Shown: positions 50,549 to 63,753, numbered from the stretch's first letter. The stretch is 64,000 nucleotides of DNA from Dirofilaria immitis (GCA_024305405.1 JAKNDB010000096.1:1-64000), one strand, 5' to 3'. Notes: generated from the letters alone by a model not told the origin. Program-made: numbers and translations.

Positions 50549-50820
50549 CAGTAAGTGTAGTAGAAAGCATGTATACTTGGAATATCCGCAAGTGCAGTCC
50601 GTACAAGTAGAAGGCAGGTATGTTTCGAATATCCGCAAGCGCAGTCAAGTGCAGCAGAAGGCATGTATGCTTCAAATATCCGCAAGTGCAGTCAAGTGCA
50701 GCAGAAGGCATGTATGCTTCAAATATCCGTAAGCGCAGTCAAGTGCAGCAGAAGGCATGTATGCTTCAAATATCCGCAAGTGCAGTCAAGTGCAGCAGAA
50801 GGCATGTATGCTTCGAATAT
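50549..50820. repeat. 47-bp minisatellite, about six copies
   Basis: The unit GTATGCTTCAAATATCCGCA + AGTGCAGTCAAGTGCAGCAG + AAGGCAT starts at 50571, 50618, 50665, 50712, 50759 and 50806, an exact 47-bp period. The first two copies are the most diverged and the last three nearly identical. It is distinctly more GC-rich than its surroundings. 47 is not a multiple of three, so the open frames through it shift each copy and are not protein repeats. Confidence 0.95.
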
Positions 50821-52076
50821 CAATATCAATTTTCTCACAATTCACGGAAGAACTTCGAGAATGATATCTTCTTTCTTTTTCTTTCATTGTGAATTAAATT
50901 TAAAGAAGTATTTTCTTTTCCATATTGGGAAAGATATAGTGAAATATAAATGCAATTGCAATTAGGATTTCCATAATTATCGTATATGTATATATATATA
51001 TTTGATAATATAATGATCGTTTGGACTTTCCTAATTTTTAAAATTAACGATGAACATTTTAGTTATTTTAAATTCTCTCTACTATCACTCTAAATAATAT
51101 TGATTGGGCCATATTTTCCAATAAATTTAAAATATGGGCCCTATAAAGTGCCTTTGAAAAAGAACATACTTCAAATATTACGGGACTTAATTGTTGTTAA
51201 AATGGAAATATAAGCGGATATTAGTGAAATGCTTTAATATTTATTAAATTATTGATTAATATATTAAGTATTGATTTCTAATTATTTTAAAGTATATTAG
51301 AAGATATTTCGACTGATGAATCATTAATGAAATTTCTATTTACAAATGAAAAATTTATTGAGTTTACGAAAATTTCCAAAATAAACTTCCAAAAATTAAA
51401 TTATATTAACAGTGTTAGATGAGTGATAATAGATAATAAATGATTGCAATTGTTAATTAAATTTATTGAAATTATTATACTTATTAAATTGGCATATCAG
51501 ATATAATTAATTATTGATAATTTTCATAAGCTATTCATTTCATGTAAAATTATAGATATATATATACCTGTAATATACCTGTGTTATATATTTCTACAAT
51601 TTATTATTCGTTCGTTATTTAAATATTTCATTAGTTTTATAACTAATTAGCATAATTTATTCGATTGATTGTTTTTTTTTTTGAATAATATTATAATTCT
51701 TACTGTAATTATGATAATATCTTATCAGAAAAAAACTTGAAAAGTTAGGATAATGTTGAATCATTGTGAATTATATATAAGCTGAATTTTTTCGGATTAT
51801 ATCGAAATTATACTTATGTCATATATTTCTAAAATTTACATCGAAATTATTGCAGAATTTTCTTTTTTTTTCGATTAAATATATTTGGATTTGTAAACAG
51901 AATCTCGAATGCATTTACGTAACGTTTATTCAAAACGTATGCTTCACGTTGCTAAAATTATTTTATAAGGAGACTATTATTATAAAAATACATCTAAGAA
52001 ATCTGTGAATAATTTTAAAATTTAAAATGTTTTTTTTTTTAAGCAAAAATATTTGGATTTTAGTTTTTCGATACAA
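50821..52076. other. Upstream region of the PRPSAP-like gene
   Basis: AT-rich, no gene. A GGATTTTAG acceptor ending at 52063 lies 13 bases before the ATG and could be an SL trans-splice site. Confidence 0.45.
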
Positions 52077-55000
52077 ATGGCATCATCAACAATTACGGAT
52101 AAAAGTTGTGGTATGATACTTTTAGCTGGTAATTCACATCCAAACTTGGCAAACTTAATTTCGGAACATTTACAAGTACCTTTGACGGATGTTTTATGTT
52201 ACAATAAATCATGCAGGTAAATTTTTCATTTTTAATTTTAAAATTTTGATTTGGTTAATATAAATGACATTTTTCTTGCTCTTAACTCTCTAATTATAAT
52301 TTGTGTTTGTTTAAAAATTAAACTTTAACTATTAATCTGAAATCTTATGATAAGCAATCTGTGATTATATATATATATATATATAAATTATCATTGAAAA
52401 ATTGATTAAATCTATTTAAGCTTGAAATGTCAATTGAAGACAAAATAATGAATGTATTGGTAAGTGTGATATCATTCAAAGAATTAAAATATACCTGAAA
52501 TAAAAAATTTTATTTATTTAATAAATTATAGAGAAACAGAAGTGGAAATTCGAGAAAGTGTACGCGCAAAGCATGTCTTCGTCCTACAAACATCTTCGAA
52601 AAGTCAATCAATCTAAAAGTTTAAAATTGAAATTTTAATTTTAGACAAGCAATAGCTATAAAATTTCTCTATTAGCTTTTGAAGTTTATTTAAGTTTCAA
52701 AATCGAAATTTCCATATTTATTTTATAGTCGAGAATGAAAAAGTATGGATAGTGTTTAGCTAAAATTTGTACAAATATTTCATATGATTAATACTTTACA
52801 GATGTAAATAATGATATTTGGGAAGCGATGATACTTATTTATACCTGTCGTACATCGGATGCAAAATCTATTACAGCTGTTATGCCTTTTCTACCATATT
52901 CAATGCAATGTTGTGTAACAAGAAGGTTAATTTCTTGAAAATATGATTCATAAAATTACTTATTCTCGCAAATATGATTCATAATTGATTGCTTAATTTG
53001 TTAGTTTAAACATATAAAAAGCAATTAAAACGCTTATAGGAATAGATCGATAAAATTAATTAAAATAAATTTTTCAAATGTTTAAATATAAAATTATCAA
53101 AGTTTTTCGATTTATATATTAATTTGCAAAAATATTCGTTAACATTATTAATGTTGAATAGTTATTTATTTGAAATTATTTTTTCTTTCCTAAATTTTTC
53201 ATAAATTATTATTAAAAGTTTTTAATTAAAATTGATACTTTTATTTTCAGATCAGCTTTACCAATGAAATTAGTCGCAGATATGATTTGCAAAGCTGGTG
53301 CAACTCGTGTTGTATCTCTTGATTTGTATAGGTATACTTGATTTACCTGATCAAAAATAAATTTGAACTATTAAAATTTTAAATTTCGTAGTCTTATATA
53401 ATTATCAATTTATTTTAGGAAAGAAATTCAAGGCTTTTTCGGAGTTCCGGTAGAAAATCTACGTGCTTCACCGTTTCTGCTACATTACATTTGTTATAAT
53501 ATTCCGGATTACAAGAATGCTGTAATTGTTGCAAAAATCCAAAGGTTATGCATAAAGCAACAAGTTTTGCCGAAAGACTTAGGTACTATCATATTTTTGT
53601 TTAATTAAATTCTATAGTTCTTTTTTTTTTTTTTTAATATATAATTATATTCGAGAGAATTAATTTGTAGATTAAGTATAGCTGTGATACATGGTGAAGT
53701 TAAAGATATCGATACATCAATGGATACTGAATCGTATTCATCATCTTCCGACAAAGAAGGTTCCAATTTTTAAATTATTTATTAAAACTGATTAAAACGA
53801 AGAGAATAATGAAAGCTAATCTAATCTCTGATATCTAATAGAGAAAGAAATGGATCATATGATAAAATTTAGATATAATTCATCAGAAGGTCTCAATGAA
53901 AGAAGTAGTATACTAAGTTCTTTTTTTTTCAAATAACAATTTCTAGAATTTAAAAATATTTATATACATAAATAACTTAAAAGAAGGATAATTCTAGTCA
54001 TTGATTTAGATAGTACAAAAACTGCATATTGAGTTAAAGTCGAGAAAAGATAGCTTTCATGAAATTATTTCTATTTCATTAATCCATCGATATGATTGTT
54101 GAAATGAAAAATTCTCCTGAAATAAGTAGTCCATTTCAGAAATAAAAATAACACTGGCATTTCGTTAACATATGAAATATTCCCGGTACAAAATGTTAAA
54201 ATGAAACCGCCACTTACAATAGTTGGTGATGTTGGAGGTAAAATAGCCATTCTTGTTGATGATATTATTGATGAAGCAGAAAGTTTCATTGCTGCAGCAC
54301 AGGTAATATTTGTCATTTTCATTTTCATCAAACCTTTTGAGAACTTTTTTGATTAAACTACTTGTTAATTAAACTACCATTAAAAGTTATACTATTAGCC
54401 AATGTTAGAAAAATTTTACGATAGATTTTTCCATTTTTTTTTCATATTATTTTTCTGATAAGAAATTAGAAGAAATAACATTTCGAAGTGATAATATGCT
54501 TTTGAAATATTTAAATTTTAGTTGCTAAAACAACAAGGAGCTTATAAAATTTATATTATCGTCACACATGGACTTTTATCCGGAGATGCTCCAGATCTAT
54601 TGAAAGATAGTGTGATCGATCGGGTTTATCGATTTTTTATACTACATTGATCATAAAAGAATTCATAATTAATTTTCGAACACTTAACTTTTTAATAATT
54701 TAATGTATAAGATATTTATTTATGATAGAAAAGAGTATCAATTGAGAGATTATTAGAAATTGATGATTAAAATTTCATAATTATAATTTCAATTAGTTAG
54801 AATAAATAAGTGAAGTAGAGGAGAGGGAATATTGAATATGAGAAATATAAAATAATTATTATCAGTAAATTTGATTCTATTTTTATCAAAAATTAGAATA
54901 AGGTTCTAATTCAAATATATGATAAATGATTATATTTCTTTTTAATAAAAAATTTATAGGTAATTGTAACTAATACAGTACCACATGAAACGCAAAAATT

Positions 55001-55118
55001 ACGATGCCATAAAATTGAAACGGTGGATGTTTCGCTATTAATAAGTGACGCAATCAGGCGAATTTATAATGAAGAAAGTATGGCACAACTTTATCAAAAT
55101 AACAATCTCAAAGACTGA
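52077..55118 (+). CDS. PRPP-synthetase-associated protein (PRPSAP-like), 9 exons
   Basis: Exons: 52077-52216, 52532-52602, 52802-52925, 53251-53331, 53419-53582, 53671-53759, 54140-54302, 54522-54623, 54960-55118; about 364 residues. Family landmarks: [11 protein letters not shown] near the N terminus, [72 protein letters not shown] and [10 protein letters not shown]. Active synthetases have a DLH histidine and a DDxxDTGGT PRPP loop; here these are DLY and DDIIDEAES. It is therefore best read as the non-catalytic associated subunit that modulates PRPP synthetase. Two one-base deficits (A runs at 53533 and 54144) break the raw frame; with them all phases close. Confidence 0.9.
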
Positions 55119-57173
55119 GTATATTATTTGATAGCTTATTATTAATGATAATATATCAATTGCTTTTATTTGATCGGATTTTCCATGAGAATACAAACTA
55201 TATATATTTTAAGATATATTGTTATTTGTCGGTCAAGTTTGGTTTTGTTAAAATATTCCTAATAAAAATTTTTAAAGAAATTTAATTACAAGATCAGCGT
55301 TACATCCTAACTGAAAGAGTAAAAATTATTTTATATAAGTTATTGGATAAATGAAAATATTAGCGTATGATTTGCTTTATGATATACTGATAATTAGCTT
55401 AACATTTCGCAATCTTGGCGCAGAGTATTTGATTGATAATATCGAAATATTGTACTTATGTAAAATGAAATAGATACATTTCTCACAAATTGCGATAAGA
55501 AATGATTACGTATAAAATATCATTATGTATTTTAGATAAAAACATATTTGAACATTAATGTCGAGAAAGTTTTCTTTGTGATGCTAAGGAATTAGAGATT
55601 TGTTATGCAACGAAGTTTTGTTGCGACGGATATTATTCGCCGCAACTAAGATATACAAATTCGCTAAGGAATATGGATAATATAATCGATTGTTTCAAAT
55701 TTCTTTTTAATTTAAGATAGTTATCTGAAACTTATTAATATTAAATGGTTGATAGAGATAAAATTAGATATGGAAACGCCAGTAATGTAAAATCAAAGAA
55801 TAAAAAAGGAGAAATAATTTATAATATTTTAAGCAATGCCTTATGATCTGAAAGATGATGGTTCAAAATCTGATTGGTTACAATGCTTAAAGGATAACAG
55901 GTCAAAATCCTAATTGATTACAATGCTTTAAACAACATCCTTCACATGTTTATGAAATATGAATCAAAATTGATTTATATCATGAAATCATCTGTTTATG
56001 CTAAGATATTTATTAATACAAATATCTTAATTATTTATGACATATTCATAATTATAAAATATTTCGGTTTTTCGAACCAAGAAGATATTCTCCATAGTAG
56101 TTTATACTGTTAAAAGAATAAGAACTCATTCATTTGGTTATCCTTTTCCCCAAATTTTTAAACCATAGAATTAATAGAAATAAAAAAAAGAGAGGAATGA
56201 ATACATATAACATTTTCAAGTTCTTCCAAGTAGAATTTCAATATGATCTGAAATTTTAATATATTGCTTTTTAAATGACTAAATTTGATAAGCTAAGATA
56301 TCATGAGAGAGAGAGAGATTTTCCATTAGCCGCGCATCGACACAGACACAATATACCACATGAGAGAAAAGATAAAGATTATGCAAGTTGTATTATCCAT
56401 TGGATCCTAAAAGTGTGGGATGAATAGTTGCAAATAATCCTATCAAAGTAAATGTCAAAGTAACGTAACATAATGACACCATTCTTACGAAATGATGACA
56501 ATACTATTTCTCAACTGTCTAACAGTCTGTAAGCATGTTTATGTCCCTGGCAATAAACGATGGTGTGGTTGCAAATGATTTGATCTTGACAGCCGAGCGT
56601 AATTTCGCAATCGTGCGGTTGAGCTAAGTTAGATATTTTACCCTTATCAATGGGTAATTTACCCTAATTCTTCTTTTTGCATTTTTTCTTCATTAGACTT
56701 GAAAAAGAACGAGAAAATAACGGAAATGATAAATGACGTAGCATTTCATGTTTCTTTCTTGCATTTATTCACATGTTGTATAGCATATATAGCTCATAAT
56801 GATATGTTGTCTATCAATGTTTTGCATGAATTATTCAGCTAGACCAAGCTGGTGGGAAATCATTTTCACGAGCAGATCAGAATGCGTGATCTATTTATTT
56901 AGGCAGAGAAGAGTTCAACAACCTTTACGTTATAACTTGAGGATGGCTGCATATATTATTACATGATAGGAATGGGAGTTGTTATAGGAGATAAATAATT
57001 GGCACATTCATTTTCTTATCAAATTCATTTTAGCTGAAAGTTTTGCCTCATACAACTTTTTATATCAAAATTTTCTTGATGGATAGTTGCAGGTTGTTTC
57101 AAAAAGTATTTGAATAAAAGGTGTCAAATTGTGTATAGATAACTTTTGAAGATAACTTTTAATTCATAATTTC
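55119..57173. other. Intergenic between PRPSAP-like gene and hsf-1
   Basis: No gene seen. It includes a degenerate ~49-bp duplication (TCAAAATCTGATTGGTTACAATGCTT at about 55862, again near 55911), the foldback-family arm at 56019-56069 and a GA run near 56306. I looked for alternating GAA/TTC heat-shock elements before hsf-1 and found no clean three-unit site. Confidence 0.5.
56019..56069. repeat. Solitary arm of the foldback-element family
   Basis: AATATCTTAATTAT, then CATATTCATAATTATAAAAT and ATTTCGGTTTTT, matches the right arm at 4798-4840 with a few changes. No inverted partner was found within a few hundred bases. Confidence 0.6.
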
Positions 57174-57189
57174 AGACTTTATTTCATAT
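57166..57189 (+). promoter_or_regulatory. hsf-1: Candidate trans-splice or 5'-UTR acceptor of hsf-1
   Basis: CATAATTTCAG ends at 57175, 14 bases before the first ATG. This is a consensus nematode acceptor at a typical SL1 distance. Confidence 0.45.
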
Positions 57190-60100
57190 ATGATAGAAAA
57201 AAGGATGGACAGAAAGGAAGTCCGACATAATGATATCCAACCGGGAACGATCCTTGTTAGAGAGCATCTACCAGCGGAATCACAATCGGCTTCATTGTCA
57301 TCATCTTCGTCCGGAACACTGCTTATTCGTCCAGCCAAATTGCTTACAGAAGTTCATCGTCAGGAGTGTACTGATTTACCTGGACAAGAGTGTCAGCCAG
57401 CAACGACCCTTCCAATGCACATATTGCAGCAGTACCGAGATGAGGAGAAGGTACCGATGTTTCTCGTGAAAATGTGGAATATCTTGGAAGATCCAGAATT
57501 TCAAAATATAATATGTTGGGATAAGGTTTGATTTTCATGCTTTTATTAGTTTATTGTTGAAATTACCTAAAGCGAATTTAAATCATAATCTGAATTAAGT
57601 TGGAACTAAATTGATACAAGTCGCTCCGGAATTTTGTTCAAATGATTGGAAATAAATATCATTTTAGGACCAGAAAATTCCATATTATTTCTGATTCAGT
57701 TTAAGAAATAGGGACTGGAGTTCATAACAGTTTCACAACTTTCTTATAAATAAAGACTTTTAATGAAATGATTTATATTGATCAAACTGATTGTGGCCCT
57801 TATAAGCAGCCATTAAATACACTTAAAAAATACAGTAGAACGCAGCTGTTTTTAGAGCGGTTACAGTTTCCATGTTCTGGATCCACATCTGTTTTGCCGA
57901 GTAGTCTTGCCGCAGTTTTCAAACACAATAATTTGAACAGTCTTATACGCCAGTTGAACATGTGTAAGTATCCATTGTAATGTTTCAGATATTACTCATT
58001 CATTATTTATGATTTTTCAGTTGAAAAAATTTGTGGTCTTTTTAATCAGTTATCGGCCGTTTTTAGAGCAAGTGCATTTGATTTATCACGGTAACATGTA
58101 CGATTGGATTCGATCGTCGAAATTTTAATTAAAAAATGATTCAGTACGAGGACTGTTTATAAAAATAAACAATAAAAATGGCACAGTAGTAGAAATTTTC
58201 TGGAATTAGAACAGAATTGTTTTTGGCAACTTAATAAGGATTTATATCATTCTTACGAGAGATCCACGTCTAAACTTTGGCTTAATATTCAATATAACGA
58301 GTGACTATTTTGAAATTCTTAACAGTCTTCTAAACTTGTGCAAAGTTTATCATTGTGCGACAAGAAAGAAATTGCTGAAATATCATGCCAAGAACTAACG
58401 GTTTCAGCCTGATAGCCTAATGTGTGATTTATTGAAGAATTAAAGAAAAAAGAATACCGCTGTTTTTCTTTCTTTACACCAGAAATGAAAATTATCCTTT
58501 TATGAGTTGGTCATTTGCGGAATGATTATGAGCGGTTCAAATATATTGTATTCAGCTGCGCTTATTATGGAATCCACTCAAAGAGGAAGTGATAAACGTT
58601 CGAATCACTGTTACTTCCTAGATTTTAATGTTAGATGTCGTCCGATTACTCAGAAACCAGTTCCTGTCTTCTAACTTTGTCTTTTCGAGATCACTAAATT
58701 ACGAAAATAACGAAAAAGTGAGTGAAAAGAGAGATGTTAGCTTATCACGTGTTGAACATATAATTCCTTTGTAATCAACTTAGAGCATAAATTGGGGATG
58801 TGATATTGATTTTGATGAATTTAAAATATATTTTGAATTGTTCAAAAAATGGTGGAATACGGCTTGCTATTCATCCAATTAGACTCTCGAAATTCATTTG
58901 AATCATATATGAGTTTGTATATAGAAATAAGCGATATAAGATAACACAAATGAATTGATTCCTCAATAATGACATAAACTATTAAGCATGGTACTTAAGA
59001 ATATGTTTATGGTTTATATCATTATTTAAGCATACTTGAAGAATTTTCTCATTTATTTGAAGAAGAATCTTTTCATATAGCTATCTCGACATACATTGTT
59101 ACACACTTAAAAATTTCTCGGTTTGATCATTGGATGAAGTTTGGAATTTATACTGAACATCTACTCTAGTATAGAACTACTTATAGATAAGGTTGTATGA
59201 GAACTGTATTTATCGAACCGTTATTGGTTTTTATTGTCGATAAGAATTTATATATTCCTACATTTTTCAGATGGTTTCCGGAAAATGACGCCAATCGAGA
59301 AATCAAGTCTGGCTCGATCTGAAAGTGATCAGGATCATTTAGAATTTTCTCATCCGAACTTTATCCAACATCATCCCGAGTTATTGATTAATATCAAACG
59401 CAAAACTCCGGGTAATCGAAATAATGAGAATAACTCAGTAGCTATGCCCCAAAAGAAATAAGTGTCCTTGTGGATGAGATACGGCAACTACGTGAAAAAC
59501 AACGAACGATGGAAAACAAAATGGCACATCTTGTAAAGTATGTTTGTAAAATATAGGTGATGTGAACTTATTGTTATCTTTATAGTGAATATAATGCCTA
59601 TACGAAATGTCGAGGTCAATAGAGATTCATTGAGAAGACACGATAATGATTTTTTTCGGCTTTCAATCCTTAACAAATTCTAAATCTAGCCACTGCTATA
59701 GTTTGTTATTTTGATTGTCGTTCACAAATCTAATGATATATTTCCAACTAATGTTTTTATTGATTCAAGCTCTATTTGGGCTTAGAATCTCAGATTTTAA
59801 TTTTGGGACAAACTAATCTGGCAAGAACTATGGAAATTTAGATGATTTTTGAAATTGTATAAGTATAGAATGACTAAAACTTTTATGCAAAGCTTTTTTT
59901 CTTTTGCATTGTATTCACTTAATTGCTTTCAAAAACGATACAATCGCATGTTGAAAATATGTTTTCCAGGGAAAATGAAGCAATGTGGCAACAGGTGTCA
60001 CATCTTCGAAACCAACATGTCAAGCAGCAACATGTTGTCAACAAATTGGTCCAATTTTTAGTGGCACTCGTGCAACCCTCACAAAAACGTCTTGGGAAAC

Positions 60101-61041
60101 GGAACTTATTGGCAATCGATGAAGTATTTTTAATTCTCTCTTTATAAAATGTATATGTATTTTGATGAGATGATAAAAACTATAGTAATAATTCGACATG
60201 CTCTCTCGATTTTACTGGAAATTGTTGGTTCACTGTTTTATTTGTCTACAAGAAAAGCATATACGAATCATATCACGACGTTTTAATACAGCAATTTTTT
60301 TGATATTAAGAAAAGTCAGAAGTTTTAAACGTTAGGATCTAAGGTGAGTTTTAACAGTTTGTATTGAATTAAAGAATCTTGAAGCAACATAACGCAGATT
60401 TTTTCGATAGAGATGAGTTTTTAAGCATTTTTCGAAAAACTCTACCGAGATAATTGCAGATTGGTGGCAAACGTGCACGAACGGCCAGTACTTCTGCGCA
60501 ACTTGGACAGCCAAGCAATCTTGCTGAAATTATCGATCGATTGCATCGCGAAATTTCCGATAATACAAATGGTCAGACGAAGCAAAATTTGAATGTATTT
60601 AGTCCACAGTCTAATCAGGGTCCAATTATTGCGGATGTTACCGATGAACCCGAAAATGGTGTTATTGTGGGCTCCACTACGCCGGCAGCAGTGGTTCCTG
60701 TATCAACTGCAGCACATTTGCAATCTGTTTCTGCTAATACATCTCAGGTTCCAACTAATTCCTCTGTATCACTCAACCCGATCTCATTGTCCCCATCTTT
60801 GGATAGACAAATATCCGATGAGTTAGCTGAATATTTGAGCGGACAGGAGCAAACTATTGACAGCTGCCGTGATCTGCTTGGAAACTGTTGGGATACTATT
60901 TTCACTGATGAAATGGAAGAGGATGAATCAGCTGAACGGCAGCCTCTTATGTTGGAAGGTGGTGATCCGATATTGGCACTGGATGAAGTACCAACCACTC
61001 CAGATTTGTTGACACCATTGGCAAGCCCTTCCCGTAATTAA
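57190..61041 (+). CDS. hsf-1: Heat shock transcription factor HSF-1 (5 exons)
   Basis: Exons: 57190-57525, 57856-57963, 59271-59537, 59970-60123, 60460-61041; about 482 residues. An ~87-residue N-terminal extension precedes the DNA-binding domain (about 88-195): VPMFLVKMWNILEDPEF, SFHVLDPHLF, FKHNNLNSLIRQLNMYGFRK, HPNFIQHHPELLINIKRK. Next is the HR-A/B trimerisation coiled coil (ISVLVDEIRQLREKQRTMEN, then LVQFLVALVQPSQKR). The Ser/Thr/Pro-rich C-terminal region ends in an acidic activation-like segment (TIFTDEMEEDE). Exon 2 must begin after the TTTTTAG at 57855, which restores the conserved domain. One-base deficits in a T run at 57916 and a C run at 59457 are required. The start could also be the Met at 57205. 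HSF-1 binds heat-shock elements as a trimer. Confidence 0.93.
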
Positions 61042-61330
61042 TATTTAAAAAAATTAGTTATTAGGGAGTCAACACTCTCCAAATTTCTTTATTCGATTAT
61101 AATAATCGTATAAAATACAATTTGAGAAATTCCAAAAATCAATATTATTGATGACGGTATCTTTTGTACAATAGTAATATTAGGCAATAAAAATTAATTT
61201 GAGGCAAAAATATCTCAAATAAAATTTGTTCTAAACTGAAATATGCAATTTATCGGGCAAAAGAAAAACTTAGCTTATTTCTGTTCTGTAATGTTTTAGA
61301 AAAAAATTTTATAATGAATAAATGTAAAAT
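61042..61330. other. Shared 3' region of convergent hsf-1 and Barentsz genes
   Basis: An AATAAA for hsf-1 lies at 61186-61191. For the minus-strand gene an AATAAA lies at 61093-61088, past the hsf-1 signal. If both are used, the two 3' UTRs overlap by roughly 100 bp. Confidence 0.5.
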
Positions 61331-63753
61331 TTAATTCGAATTCTTGGCTTGATATGGTGGTACGATTTCCAATCGCTTTTTGGTTCGTGGTGGGATTGGA
61401 TTACGATACAATTGTTGGGGTTGTGGATCAAAATAGACAATATCACTAGGGCGGAAATTGGGTACCGGCGTTGGTATGGCAATAGGGGTGGTGGTGGTGG
61501 TGGCACGTTGGACGGTGGTGGTGGACCCTGATAAGCTGGTGGACGCCAATCAGGTGGCGGAATTGGAATAGGACCCGTTGTTGGTGTTGGTTGAAGCGGT
61601 GGTGGTGGTGGTGGTGGTGGTGGTGGTGGTGGTGGTTGCGGTAATGGAGGTTGTTGTACGTTTGGTGCATAGTTTGTAGCCAAACGTTGGGTGGAATAAC
61701 GTTTTCCACCAGTATGTCCACCACCACTTTTAACGTGTGTTGATGATGGATCACCGCCATTACTTCCAGTATCTCCTCGTTCTCTATTTCCTCCACTATT
61801 TTGACGATTGTCACGTAAATGTTCATTGCGATTGTACGATCGATGATTATCTGTACGACTCATAGCACCTGCAAGTGAATTTTTATTTTTAACCAAGTAT
61901 TAATTTGCGAAGATTTTCTTACGGAAAGCATATCGTTTTAAGTGAAATATTCGCATAAATTTATTTTGTCTCTTCTCTTTAATAACGTATTGAGATTCAG
62001 TGTTCTAAAGCATCTGTATTTTAATTGAGCCCATATTCCGAGCTTCTATTCCAACTTTTGTAAATACAACGAATTCATGCTTTTCTAGATTTATTTTGCA
62101 CAGTGATAAATTATTCTTCTTGGTTATTTTGCCGTCCAGCCAAGTTACGCGTTCTTTCAGCTTCGGCAAAGTCTCATTCAACTGTCAATAATTGTACGAG
62201 ACATTTGACAGTGAATGCACGTGGGCTGAGCGGCAATTCAACCTAAGTTTTTAGATGCGTAAGAAGCTTGGAGTTTCCCTTTTTCTTTTTTTGTTACCAG
62301 GTCTCATAATATATGAAATTCGGTAGTCTGCTTTGGCAGAATATGCATGCATTTCTTGAAATGTATTATATTTTACTGTGTTCGGTGATTTTTTTCCTAC
62401 AGTTTAGTTTGTTAAATTGTTTTGTTTTCTTCGCGTTCTTTTAATAACGTACATTTCGCTACTGTATTGAAGAATTTTTCATGTTTCGAACGAAACGTGT
62501 AAATTGTTTGTGCTGGTATAAATTATGATTATTTTATTTGATCATTACAAAAATTCCAGTGATTGGAAATAATATAATTTCAGTAATGTAATTATAGGGA
62601 ATTCGAAAATTTCATCTTCCATTTCATAAATGTAGCAAATTTTGAATTTTTTGACATTTAAAGTTTTTTTTGTTGCATAATTTGAATTTTGGAACAAAGA
62701 GATAAACTTCCTGAGCCTTCAAAGTTTCTGAATGGATAAGAAGAACTGATTTATTAATTAAGTAAATGAAGAATTTAGTCGACATCAACTTCATCCCGTA
62801 ATGTTATCTCATTTTATAGATTGTACCTTAAACTAAAAAAAATATTACCTTTCTGGATATTCATCGGTGAATTCTTGAAAACTCTGGTTCCATGCTGATC
62901 TCGTTGATGATTTGTACTGAAATGATGGTCATCCTTCCGACCACCTCGATTCGCCGGCCTTCCTGCTCCATTCTGTACTGGTCTCCTACGATCACGTCTG
63001 CAATTAATAATATATGTTACTAACGGACCTAAAATAAACGTACGAGAAGTTGTGAATAAATCAGTTTAGCATTCAGGAATTTTTAAAACGATATCCTTCC
63101 TTTAAAAGTGACGAGCATATTAAAGATTGTATATAAATGTGCGATCTTTCTGACTCAATTTAGACTTTGAGATATTACAATAGTGAATCTAAATTTACTT
63201 ACCTATCGTCTGGTTGATGTTGTGGATGATGTGGTAGTGCTCGATTTGAATGTCTACCTCGATTTCCATAATTACTGCCACCTCTAGATGCACCTCGAGT
63301 TTGATTGGAATGTGATGTCGAAGTATTCATATTGCCACTGCCAGTATTTTTACCCTATTGTATTAAGTTTACCCCTTTGTATTTAAGTGGAACAAGATAA
63401 TCATCAAAAAGCTTTAAATTAAATATTTGCGATTTTAACCGAAAGTGTTCGTTATTCGAGAAGCAAACGAAATCTCAAAATAATTTATAGGTTCAGTGCA
63501 TATCGAAGCTTACTTCATTACGGATATCGTAACCATATCTATTCATTAGTTCTCGCTTCGTTTTCGGTCTTTGTGAACGCTCATCGAAACGATCATGCTT
63601 CCACTTCCCATCTGCCCGAGAATGCGATGACGGCTCTGGTGTACGCTCCTCATCAATATTTCTTGAATCATGCATATAGTAGCGTCCGGATTTCGGAATG
63701 AATGCCGGGTTACCCTCAACTTCATCATCATCCGGCTCTGGTTCTTGCTCCTC
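61331..63753 (-). CDS. Barentsz/CASC3 (MLN51)-type exon-junction protein, 5' part outside the window
   Basis: Minus-strand exons visible: 63753-63514, 63354-63203, 62997-62849, 61868-61331, about 359 residues. The first visible exon carries the Btz (SELOR-type) domain: an acidic lead DDDEVEGNPAFIPKSGRYY, then GKWKHDRFDERSQRPKTKRE and LMNRYGYDIRNE. In CASC3 this region binds eIF4A3 and RNA in the exon-junction complex. The rest is low-complexity: Arg/Gly/Asn-rich (RGGSNYGNRGR), then a poly-proline tract with a C-terminal PSDIVYFDPQPQQLYRNP. The last ~60 codons read in another frame unless a C run (G4 on the plus strand at 61485) is one base short; then phases close. The first visible exon starts at an acceptor, so more exons lie beyond 64000. 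Confidence 0.88.

Noticed and set aside
50549..50820. Regular 47-bp array resembling a CRISPR
   Set aside because: The whole unit repeats with no unique spacers, there are no cas genes, and the genome is that of an animal. It is a minisatellite.
56200..57173. Heat-shock element before hsf-1
   Set aside because: TTC and GAA words occur near 56220, but not in the required alternating 5-bp spacing for three units.
57768..57980. hsf-1 exon 2 read in the frame FPCSGSTSVLPSSLAAV
   Set aside because: That frame destroys the conserved DNA-binding helix. The acceptor at 57855 with one missing T at 57916 restores the family sequence and all phases.
61446..61826. Poly-His and poly-Gly frames opposite or out of phase with the Barentsz last exon
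   Set aside because: They are shadows of the CCA/GGT run that encodes the proline tract.
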